Part shown: positions 1-19,300 of the stretch, one piece after another
Layout of the letters: each line of letters starts with the position of its first letter
Position numbering within the stretch: the first letter of the stretch is position 1
Assembly (NCBI GenBank): GCA_949775045.1
Contig: OX459108.1
Location: forward strand, 11,768,072 to 11,832,071
From: Metridium senile
Taxonomy: Eukaryota > Cnidaria > Anthozoa > Actiniaria > Metridiidae
Direction of reading: 5' to 3'
Length of the DNA: 64,000 nucleotides
Position numbers and translations under genes: made by a program
Notes under the pieces: generated by a model
The model's database searches: none
Seen by the model: the letters and a program-made list of their open reading frames with translations, nothing else
Told to the model about the DNA's origin: nothing

Positions 1-7493
<7,493 letters not shown>

Positions 7494-7700
7494 ATCTCTC
7501 CAGAAAATGATTTCACGTCTTTTTGCTGCTATTGCGAAGGTTGCATTGAGAGTTTTATTTAATTACGTGACACACATGCGATGATAATCATTCAGAACAC
7601 TAATTTATCATTTTAATTGACGTGCTTCTTTAAGGTCCAATGACCACTCCAATATTCATGAAAACTCGAACCTGCTCTCGTGACTTTTTCAATCAAAATT
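7494..7700 (-). promoter_or_regulatory. Shared 5' flank of TRPA1-like gene A
   Basis: About 200 bases upstream of the ATG match the flanks of gene B (20440-20650) and remnant C (21128-21310) far better than intron sequence does. A conserved core reads, on the minus strand, GTCACGTAATTAAATAAAAC (7551-7570), combining an E-box/CRE-like CACGTAAT with an AT-rich TATA-like stretch. Conservation across three copies suggests promoter or 5' UTR. It may also reflect only recent duplication, since no transcript data are available. Confidence 0.45.
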
Positions 7701-7879
7701 GTTTAGAGTAGCACAAAATCAATTCAAGAATTCTTAAAGAAATGATAGAACCGTTCATTCTTTGGATATATTTAAAACTTTAAAAAGATTTGATGTCAGA
7801 ATATGAACATCCATGCAAAATGCTCAAAAATGACGATTTGTGATAATATATAGTCGCTGCAAAGTAGTAAAAATGGTGA

Positions 7880-8112
7880 TTTTGGGTGAACTAGAAAGGA
7901 GGGAAGAAAAGAGGCGAAGAATTAAGGGGGCGAAGAAGGGGGAGATGAAGGAATTGAGGAAGGAGGCGAGGAAGAAGGCAAGGAAGGAGGCAAGGAAGGA
8001 GGCGATAAAGGAGTCGAGGAAGAAGGGGATAAAGGAGGTGAAGTAGGAGGCGAGGAAGGAAGCAGAGAAGGAAGGAAAGAAGGAAGGATAGAAAGAAGGA
8101 AGGATAGAAAGA
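7880..8112. repeat. Purine-rich (GGAGGCGAGGAAG-like) spacer between genes B and A
   Basis: A degenerate GA-rich tract lies between the gene B stop codon and the gene A 5' flank. Equivalent tracts occur upstream of gene B (20812-20936) and upstream of remnant C (21535-21990). The spacer is therefore part of the duplicated unit. The long ORFs read through it are artefacts. Confidence 0.85.
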
Positions 8113-8219
8113 AGTTTTATAGGAACCCATCGAACAGTATAAAAATCAATCATTTGATATTTGATATGTTGTTTCAATCTTATTTGCTACTTTCGTATTT
8201 CCTCTTTTAACTTGTCAAC

Positions 8220-11200
8220 TCAATTAATTTCAATTTTTGTTAATATTATGTCTTCGTCTTCTTCTCCAACCGTTTCCTCATCTTCTACCAGCTGTTCTAG
8301 TGGTGTATTATCAATAGTTTGTGATATTTCATTTATGTTCAATTTCTCTGCTATTGATTGAATCATGCTTGTCTGTGATTCCATCGCTGTTACAAGAGCT
8401 TTAATTTGTCTTCTATTTTTCTCTAAAGTTGCTGCCATATCATTGATATCAATATTTTGTCTCTCTGTTGTCGCCTCTCCAGTTGTTGACGTCAAGTCTT
8501 TTAGTGCTCCTTGGAAGATTCGAAGGATCTTTTGGAATCTAAAACGACATAATATAATAATATATAGTACGTTAAATTATAAATAATAACAAGTGCACAG
8601 TAAATGTCATTAACGTTATCCACGAAAAGTAAATATTTTATTAGTATAGGAAACAATATGATTCCGAGTTCAATTTGCAATTCATTTGCACAAGTCTATA
8701 ATTAAACGAGCCTTGAGGCAGGTGTAATTTGGTCTATTTCAAAAACAAACAAGTGCAAATTAATCAAAGACCATTCTTAAGTTTTTTTTGGATGTTTTCA
8801 GCTAGAGTGCGCCCAAAATGGCGTGTTGTTTATTTATTATCATAATGTTTTTGGTTGACAATGTTGATGACATGACATTGACTATATACACGTATATGGA
8901 TAGCTCTGGTGGCTCAGTAGTAGTCTACGGCTCGTCTCGTACCGACCGATGTGGTCCTGGTTCGAGTCCCGGCTTGGACATGACTTCCTAGTCCACCTAC
9001 CTCCATGTGAAAGATCTTTTGTTTGGCATGATTTCAATAGTAGGCATGTAATGCCGTCTCGTGATGAATCTTGGGTACTTCTCCTCAATCTCTGCAACAA
9101 ATTCGACTTGCATGGCCAGCCGCTGCAGTTCTGCAGATCTTTGAACGCTGTCAATATCACCAATGGCAATACCAATCTAAAAAATAAAAATACAAGCGAT
9201 GTGATTGGTAGAACTAGCTAGTCCTAATTTTTTTTGTAGTCATAGTGAAAGTCATATAGGCAGTCCCAGTTGCAATCGCAGTCGCAACTGATCCAACCAA
9301 GATGCGTTTACGTAGTGAAAGTTGCAGTCGCAGTCGCAGTCGCAACTGATCCAACCAGGATCAGGCGTTTACGTAGTGAAAGTCATAGCCAAAAAAAAAT
9401 TCACGTAAACAAAAAAACAAACATTAAGGAATAATAAAAGATTTCCTTACCAATAAATTCGTAAGAGTTATACACATGACAGATACAAAGAATGCGCAGA
9501 CTACGAATCCCATCTCGGGGAAAGGGTTCAGCGGGAACCCTGTGGCTGCATCAACTTGGTTTAATGAATCAACGAAGGTCGATGTGAAGTCTACTTCTCC
9601 TGTCGACATTACAATGGTCTTTGATAACGCGAGCCCGATCGTTCTAAAGGCAGGCTGAAAATATATAAAATGTATGTTAGCTATGTTAAAATATTTAGTA
9701 GCGATATGAGGAGAGCAACAAGAATGGAGCCAATTGGCCTTTTCCAAAACGAGTATGGGACTGGGTACTAGTTTCCCTAAATAATGTAATTAAGAAATGA
9801 GTTTGGTTGCATTTGGTTGTATTCTGACCAAGAAACAGCCTCATAAGAATGCCAAAAAATGGAAGGAAATGTATGGTTTGAAAGGACGCCTGTCCTTCCA
9901 ATCCATACATTCCTTTGTAGTTTTGGGCAGTTTTGAGAGGATGTAACCCACTCAATATCCAACCAAAAACACTAAATCTCAGGAATATTACATATCTTGA
10001 TCTGATCTTTTATATTATGAGGTTCATTTCTTAATTCATTAGTAAGGGAAACTAGTACCCAGTCCTTTACTCGTTTTGGAAATGGTCAATAGACCATTTC
10101 ACAGTTCTCGTAGCTCAACTTCAGCCTTGTTAGAATGTAATTATTCTTTAGAATGTGAGTACGGCCCTTGGAATGTTTTAGTATTTCAATTGTACATGTT
10201 TGATAATGTACATTTGATATAATAGTGCACATTCCTTAATTAAATTACCGCGAGCTGTAGTCAAATTCTAAAGAATATGTCACACGCCTTCAAGGTTGAA
10301 GTTGATCGACAAGAACTGTGAAAAGGACTATTGTGATATTAAACTGACCTGTTCCTTGAACAGAATGTAGAAGACCACAGTAAAACCGACAAGAAACTGA
10401 ATGAAGACCAGCATGACTTTTATCAAGCTCCTGAACACCACAATAAACATGCTAATGTAGATCCCAAACAGAGAGAACCGACGCAGGAAAAGGGCAAAGT
10501 TAGAATAGCATAGAATGATCGAAAAGATGGCTGCGATCCAAGGATTATTATAGTTTTGTCCAGCATTCGGGAACATCCAGTCGACTAAGGCATCAGGTGC
10601 GACAAATGGCACTAGGAATGTGATGCATTGAGTGTACAACACCCACTCAACTAGATTTTCAGGCTGCAACCAAAACAAAGAAAGTATCCTCACTAGTTTA
10701 TTTATAAATTGAAATGACTACTAAAGATAAGTCTTTTCTCAGTTATTTATTTTTTAATGACTGGTTGTTATCTCACATAAAATGATCCTTTTCTGCTTCG
10801 CTTAGATCCGAGAAAACAACAAGCCATATTCTTGTCGACTTACGTAACAACATCTTCTCTTAAAATTTATATCTCAGTACAATTATCTGGATCTTCGACG
10901 CCAGAGAGCCCCAAAATGCTCCGTTTGATACTTTTTAAATTGGCGGAACTTAAAAACCACAACGAATCATGTGTGTAGTTGTGGCTTACTATTAATAAAA
11001 TAGGTGTATATAAAAACATACACTGCAAAAAACTGAGTAGATACAACTCAGTATATTGAGTTAATCATGCATTCAGGATGACACTTTATAGTTAGTAAAC
11101 CCAACTCATTATACAGAGTAAACATAAATGTAGATGTGCCATTGAGTACATTGTACTCAATAAATTGAGTTTAACCTCACTTTTACTCATCAGTTGGGTT

Positions 11201-13320
11201 TACTCACTATAAAGTGTCATCCTGAGTGCATGATTAACTCGATATACTGAGTTGTATCTACTCAGCCGTTTTTGCAGTGTATTATATATTTGCGATCAAC
11301 TTTCAATCTATGTTACCTGTTTGAAATAATTTTTTCTCTGAAATATCATCTGTACGATTTCCTTCGCAATTTGCACCATAGCAAATATCATAATCATCAA
11401 TGCAATTCCATATTTGTCGCCATCGGTGTTGTATTTTTTAGACATTTTTGTCGCATTTCGTCGGGTTGGTAAGATATTTCGCTGGACAATCACAAAATAA
11501 CTGTAAGATGAAATAAACCAGAAATACACTATCAAACTGAAGTAGTATATGTAGCTCCCAAACGATGACCATTTCTTGTCTAGCAACATTTGGGTTAATG
11601 GATGTAGTAGAAGATCTTGCCGATTATACTTGACCATTGTCTGTGGACCAAAATATCTATGGCCAGCAATAAAATCAGGATCGTCAGGGCCCGGGTCTAG
11701 TTGCTCAAAGTCGTAAGTTACTGTAAAATCACGGTGGGTTGGATTGACGTTCATTGGTCGAGAGATGCACTTGTTCATTACTTCGGCCGCAGCTTCAGGG
11801 AAGTGTTTGATGAGAAGCTGCATTGGTCGTTGCCCTTGAGTACTGGATCTATCGTTCAGTACTTCCTTCCATCTTATGTTAAAACACAAATAGTAGATTG
11901 TAATGCAATGCACTCTTAAATAAAAGAAGGGGGCATTGTTTGCCTTTTCTCCATTGTTCCTCACAATTAAAATCGCTGTTTCCCTAAATTGTTTCACCCA
12001 ATATTCCCATGATCTCCCCCCCCCCCCCCCCCCCCCCCTCCAGCTATTTAACCAACCAATAAATCAACCCATGCAATCAATCATCAATTAATTAGTAGGT
12101 TAGATCAATAAATACATAAATCGTATATAAATAAATTTAAATCGGCTACTAAGCTTTTACTAAAATTTTCCAAGTGATATCCAAATGCAAAAGACAAAGA
12201 ATATTATTTCCAAAATATTTGAATCGGATGGAAACATACATAGAAACGCGTTGGCCGATTTGGTCTATCAATAATCGGTCGATCAATCAATTGTTCAAAC
12301 AAACAATTACTTAAGCCAGCAAGCATGCATGCACGCAAGCAATCAACCAATTAGTGAGTCAGCCAATCAATTAACGGATAAGTCACTCAACTAACCAGTA
12401 ATTCAATTATAAATACCTTTCACAAGAGCATATCACTTTAATGGATTCCTTAGCAGATACTTTTACTGCTGTTTCAAATGGCCCAGCACCAGAATGATCA
12501 CGATGATTGACGTTAGCATTATGCCTCATCAACACTTCAACCACGGCACTGTGATTGTGTCGTATAGCAGTCAGCAGAGCTGTGTCGCCACCTACACTTG
12601 TATCGTCTATGTTTGCATTGAGGTCTAGCAAAGCATTTACAGTCTTGGTACAACCAAAAGCTGCTGCATACATCAAAGGCGTTCTGTTCTTGCTGTCTCT
12701 GCTGTTTACACCTGCCCCAAGTAGTATTAGAATCTTACAAACTTTCCTGTAAAATAACAAATCACACTTATTAATTGCTGTTATACATTGCATTTACTGC
12801 CCCAAGCCTAACCAAAGAATTATATTAGCATTACCGTATTAATTATTGGGACAACTAAAAGGCAACTTTCTACTGGTGCTTAAATACTGTACCTAGTATC
12901 TGTTTGGCTTAAAACCTGCAGTTTATTTTCAAAACACCTAATGCTGTAAATAAATTGTTAATAACTGCATTTTAAAACTGTCAGATATATGACCGATTAC
13001 CGATTAGGGCTCTATCTAACTGCATTACTCAATGACTTATATTCTTACTTGCTTCCATTTTCGGCAGCAGCGTGCAACGCCGTCTTTCCATCCTCATCTC
13101 TCTGGTTAACCGATGCACCAGCTCGACCCAATACCCCAACATGATCTGCTCGGTTATTCTTGGCCGCAAGATACAAGGCAGTTTGCTGATCCTCATCTTG
13201 GAAGTTCAGTCGTCGTTGCTTTGTCAAAAGCAGTTTAAGTATCTGGAGAAAAGATTTTTTTACGGTAAGATTATTAATTTGTTGCAAGAGAATTCAAGAT
13301 CCGAAATATTAATTTCTATT

Positions 13321-13365
<45 letters not shown>

Positions 13366-16300
13366 TTCTTCTTCATATCTATTTATAACACTAACAACAA
13401 TAACATGTTCATCATAATCATCACCATCGCCGTCATCAGAATAAGTTTCAGCATCAATCATCATAATTATCATCACCTTCTCCATCACCATTACATATAC
13501 AATCACAATCATTATCGCCATTTCCATAAACATCATCAGTACATTTTCGTCAAACCATGCATGATTACCACTATCGCTATTATCAATGTCGCCCCTGTAA
13601 ATCAATAAACATAAAACTGTCCATTCTGCTCAAAGGTGACTATTTCATTCTTATTATTTCCTTTTAAATAATACGATTACTGAAGATCTTTCTTTCCCTG
13701 GACAATTCGTCCCCAGACTTTTCGCCCCTTTACGGGCAATTCGCCACCTTTATTATATTCATTAAATTCATAATAATAAACATAAAACAAATAGTTTTAA
13801 CTATTATGTTAGTAGAAATAAGCATTTTGAGCTGTTATTAATTGGATAAGTAAGTTACGGTAAGATTTGAATTTGTTTTAAGACCGTGAAATATATTTAT
13901 TTTTATTATTATCATCAGCATCATTATCGCCATCAACAGAAATATCAGAAGTCGAAACGAGGATTTCAAGTAACTGGGAATCGAGCTCGGGACCTCGGGC
14001 ACAAAACGCAGTGTACTAATCAACTGTGCCATTCTTGCTCCATGTATATTTTCTGTTTTAATATAATTGCCTTAAGATTAATGTTTTCTGCTGCGTAGTG
14101 GAGCGGTACCCTCTCTTGGACATCAGGAGAATACAGATTCTCTTCAGCCGAATCAATGTCCAGTAAAAACTCAATCATCTCATAATTCCCACTTTCCACT
14201 GCAAGGTGAAGACAGCTTTTCATATATGCTTCGTGAGTTGTGGTGTCTGCTCCGCTGTCTATCAAAACCTTTGCGATGGCGGGATGAGCTTTTGGACTAG
14301 ACGCCATCAAAAGAAAAGGAGTCTTGTGGGTGTTATCACGTGCATCTATCACAGCACCCTTGTCGATGAGAAACTGTAGGATGTTATCACGACCAAACTG
14401 TGCAGCGCTGCGTAGATAATATGATGAGAATAAAACACACATTAAAGTTAAGTGTTGATAACAATGTGAATAATTAAAGGAAAAGAAAAAAACGACATTG
14501 AAATATAAAAGAAAAGAAGATGAAAAGATGTTGAAATAATTGGATGGGAGAAAAGAAGAAAGAAATAACCGAAACAAGGAAGCATGGAATCAAGGAATCA
14601 AGAAAGTAAGAAAGCAAGGAAGCAAGGAAGCAAGGAAGCAAGGAAGCAAGGAAGCAAGGAAGCAAGGAAGCAAGGAAGCAAGGAAGCAAGGAAGCAAGGA
14701 AGCAAGGAAGCAAGGATGTAAAGGAAGCAAGGAAGCAAGGAAGCAAGGAAGCAAGGAAGCAAGGAAGCAAGGAAGCAAGGAAGCAAGGAAGCAAGGAAGC
14801 AAGGAAGCAAGGAAGCAAGGAAGCAAGGAAGCAAGGAAGCAAGGAAGCAAGGAAGCAAGGAAGCAAGGAAGCAAGGATGCAAGGATGCAAAGGAAGCAAG
14901 GAAGCAAGGAAGCAAGGAAGCAAGGAAGCAAGGAAGCAAGGAAGCAAGGAAGCAAGGAAGCAAGGATACAAAGGAAGCAAGGAAGCAAGGAAGCAAGGAT
15001 ACAAAGGAAGCATGGAAGCAAGGAAGCAAGGAAGCAAGGAAGCAAGGATACAAAGGAAGCAAGGAAGCAAGGAAGCAAGGATACAAAGGAAGCAAGGAAG
15101 CAAGAAGAGAGTAGTGTAGAAGAAAAGAGATGAAATTAACAAATAATACAACTAGCTATTAAATTGCAGCAAAGAGGGAAGGAATGAGCCTTTAAAGTAC
15201 ACAAGTTTACAAAACAAAACTTTGAAAACAAGGCTACAAAGAAAAAACATGTACACAATATCGTTATTACTTATGTAAAGGAGTGCGACCATTGATGTCT
15301 TGGCAATGTACATCTGCTCCTCTTTCAACTAAAAATGTTGCCATGTTCAAGTTTCCCATTGCGCATGCAATATGAAGAGCCGTCCAGTAATTTTTGATAT
15401 TTGGTATGTTGACTTCCCCACCGCGATCAAGGACCATTTTCATCACTGCGATGTTGTTGGAAGATGCAGCGATATGCAGTAAATTGAACCCATCCATATC
15501 AAAGATATTCAGGCTTTGACATTTTCTCATTTCAAACGCTTAAAATGAAAATATATAGAAATACTCTTACAACTATACTAGACAACACAGAATAAAACAA
15601 AATAAACGAAGACTGAACGCACCATTAATACAATCATATTTTTAAAAATTCCTGGTGACATTTTAATGAGTTTAATTCAGCATTTTTTTCAAAACCCAGC
15701 CATGTTTAATTATTAAGGTGAAGAGCCAATACTCATAAAACATAAAACAATCAGGAGAATGTGCTGACTGCGCAAAAAAAACATCTGCGAATTGAAGGAC
15801 ATTCACTTTGCCTTGTACAATGACATTAAGTTGGAGGCACAGTCTCTCCAAAAAAGAAAAACATTTCGACTATCTTTACAAGCAAATGATGTAAGCTTTT
15901 GCAAGATTGAGTTAATAAACTAAACAAGCTAAACGAGTTATATCTAATAAAACAAGGAGAAAGAACCAGCAAAACCAACAAAAGAAAGTTAAAAAAAAAC
16001 ATTTCGACTATCTTTACCAGTAAATGATGTAAGCTTTTGCAAGATCATAAAGTTAAAAAACAAACAAGGTAAACGACTCATATCTAATAAAACAACGAGA
16101 AAGAACCTATCAAAGCCAACGAAAAAAGTACCTAAAGAAACAAGTGTCCAATCTTTCACTACGAAGATTGAAGCTTGGTTGACTTACCTTTTGTGATGAG
16201 AGAAACAGCAATTCTGGTATATTCACTGTCATTGCAAGAATACCCATTCATTAATGCGGCTTTTAAAGGAGAGGCACCGTCTGCTGTAACTGCACACAAA

Positions 16301-19300
16301 TCAGCGCCGTTCTGTAGCAGCATATCAACTACTTTATCGTGACCCAGGGAGGCGGCGAGGTATAGCGGGGTGCGTAATGAATGGTCCTTGGCATCTACGT
16401 CAATACCTACATAGAGTAATTAGTGGATTTTTAAGTCGGTGGGTTGGTGGGTTGAATAGTTGGTCGGTTCGTTGGTTGGTCGGTCGGTGGGTGGGTGGGT
16501 TGGTTGAGTTTTGGGTTGGGTTGGTTGTTTGGTTAGTTGACTGATTGGTTAATTGGTTGCTAAGTTGGTGGGTTGACTGATTATTTGGCTGGTTGCAAGG
16601 TTTGAAGGCTGGTTGTTGGTTTGTTAGTTGGTTAGTTTTCTTGTTAGTTGGGTTGCTGGTTGTCTAATTGGTTGGTTGGCTAGTTGGTGAGTTGGATAAT
16701 CGGTTGTATAGTTGGTTATTTTAGTGGGTGGGTGGTTCTTTGGTTGTCCATTACATTTACCTGGCTGTTTCCCTAGCAGCTCAACGATATTCAAATTGCC
16801 TCTTCTGCAAGCCAAGTGCAGTGCTGTGGCTCCAATAACTGACTGTAAAGATGCGTCAGCGCCATGTTGGAGAAGTATTTTACACGCCTCGTACCAGCCA
16901 AATCTATGCAAAGATAATCAGTTAGTCAATAAATAAGAGAAATAATTGATCAACCAATGAAAGACGTATATGAGTCCCCATGCAGGCGATGTACTCGGGG
17001 GTAAAATGAAGGGGGGTCCGACGTACTTTTGGGGGTTGAAAATTTCCCTTCTGGGTATTTTTTTTTGGATCAAGAGACCTGCCACGTATTTTTGTAGGTC
17101 GATCTTAAAACGAAACCCGTATTTTGGGGGGGTTTTCGTGTAAAATTATTCGTTTGAAATTTTACCCGTCCAGTACATCGCCTGGGTATGAGTCATTTGT
17201 GAAATGTACATTACATTTATTTCATTTTGCAATACCAGTAAAAGTCATTGAATCGAAAGATCTATGGATTCATTATTGAGTCATACAGCTAGCCAAACGA
17301 GTAAGACTGACACACGGTCAGTCAGTATGTCAGTATGAAACTAATCAATCAATCGATAAACCAATTGCAATCTGTCAGCTTGTCAATCAAAAAATCAATC
17401 AGTCAGTCAGTCATGATCAGTCAGTCAGTTAGTCAGTTATTTTGTCATCAATCATTCTATGATTTTGACGCAATCGTCTGAGTAGTACCATTCTCTATCG
17501 AAAACGAACAGAAACGTCAAACTCAAATTCCCCAATCCTAGTTTTAAAGCAGATTTTGTATGACTATGAAAAGCTCACGGTACCACAGGGAGCCCAAGCT
17601 CAACACTTGTGACCTTTTACAGTAAATGTATGGAGTCGCGAGATATCCTTTCGCTGTGCCTCAAATATACAATAATAACAACTTTTTTTACGTAGATAGT
17701 TGTGTATAATTGTTTTCTAGTCTGTGACCGAGTTTTACTCCATACATTTACTGTAAAAGGTCACAAGTGTTGAGCTTGGGCTCCCTATGACGGTACGAAC
17801 CTGGCCAAGGCACGGCAATTTATTTATTTATTTATTTATTTATCTAATTAATTATATCAAATATATTGAAATATACCCTGCAAAAAAATATTAATAAGAA
17901 ATAACAGTACTATATGGATATATTTGTAATAATAATTGTTGTTTTAAAGAAGAAATTATAAATAGTTGTAAACAAAACATATATGTTTCAATAACAATAA
18001 GGATATTTAGTTAAGGTGACTGGCTACTTTTGGAAATAATGTTAAACTTTTCTTTAAACTACGATTTTGTAATGTGAAATTTAATGCTGATTCCAAAAAT
18101 GAGTAGAATAGAATAGAATAGAAAAATGGGGTGTCCCGAGCTCAATTTCGAGATAATCAGCATTCAAAAGTAGCCAGTCACCTTAAAATACTTTTTGTAA
18201 AGTATACAAATTATAAGGAAAATCAATAAACATATCTAAAAAAGGCATGACACAGTCTTTAATTACATTATTACTTACATATCACGCAGTTAAAATGACG
18301 AATGAGATTACTTATCGGCGTGGATAATCAATTGATTGCACACAGAGGAAGGCAACCAATGAATATTGATTAAATTAAAAATACAAAAAAAAAAAAGGTT
18401 ATTCTTTTTTTTTTTTTTTTTTTTTTTGCCTATAAATATATATGTACTCTTTATGTACTTGAGCTCCATGCATGGGCCAGATTGGAAAAAAGCCCTGCTT
18501 TAACTGCTTACACCATAAAGACTTATTATTATTCTTATGCATTCAAAAGGAAATTTCACGCAAATTTTAAAAAAATCCATTTTCATGAGGGTTGAATATT
18601 GTTTTAATCTTTTGTACATATATAACTGAATCAGTTAAAAATCTAATATACATAATAGTTTGATGACTTAAAAATTACGTACATTGTGAACAAGAAAACA
18701 GTTACAGTGCGAATCAAAATTAAAAAAACCGTGAGCATCCAGAAATATTTTAAAAATCAATTATTGTTCGTTGAAATGAACAACTCACAAACAACTATAT
18801 CACCGCAAGAAGTTTGACTGATGTGTATTATGATAAACGTTTTGTATTTAGAGTTTTTTGTGAGTTGTTCAACAAACAATAAACGATTTCTAAAATATTT
18901 CTGGGTGCCCACGGTTTTTCGATATTCGCACTGTAAGAAAAAACATTGAATATAATGTGTTGATGTCATTTACAAGGGTCATTATTTCAAGTATTCTAAA
19001 TGCAAATCTAATTAATATGTCACTTGAAACTGAAATGGTATTACAATAATAATTCGTATTGTTTAGAAATTCCTATTGAAAATTTTAATATAAATTCATC
19101 TATATTTAATTAAGTAAACATCTTGAATAACATTTATGATTGATGTGCAGCAGTATATTCGTATATTAATTTGTAGTTTTCGTGATTGAATGCAATTAAC
19201 TCTAATTTAATATCCATATAATCTAATTTAGAAATTAATAAATCAAATCTTAAATATTTAATAAAGTCAAAATAATCCTAAACAAGATATATAGGTATAT

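Noticed and set aside
8897..8990. Functional tRNA gene
   Set aside because: A and B boxes are good but the acceptor ends do not pair; better explained as a SINE head or relic.
8882..9175. 97-codon minus-strand ORF as a separate gene
   Set aside because: It is an off-frame reading through TRPA1 exon 11 and the adjacent SINE; the correct frame gives IGIAIGDID.
14474..15151. ORFs of 160-225 codons on both strands
   Set aside because: They are read-through of the AAGCAAGG octamer array inside an intron of TRPA1 gene B.
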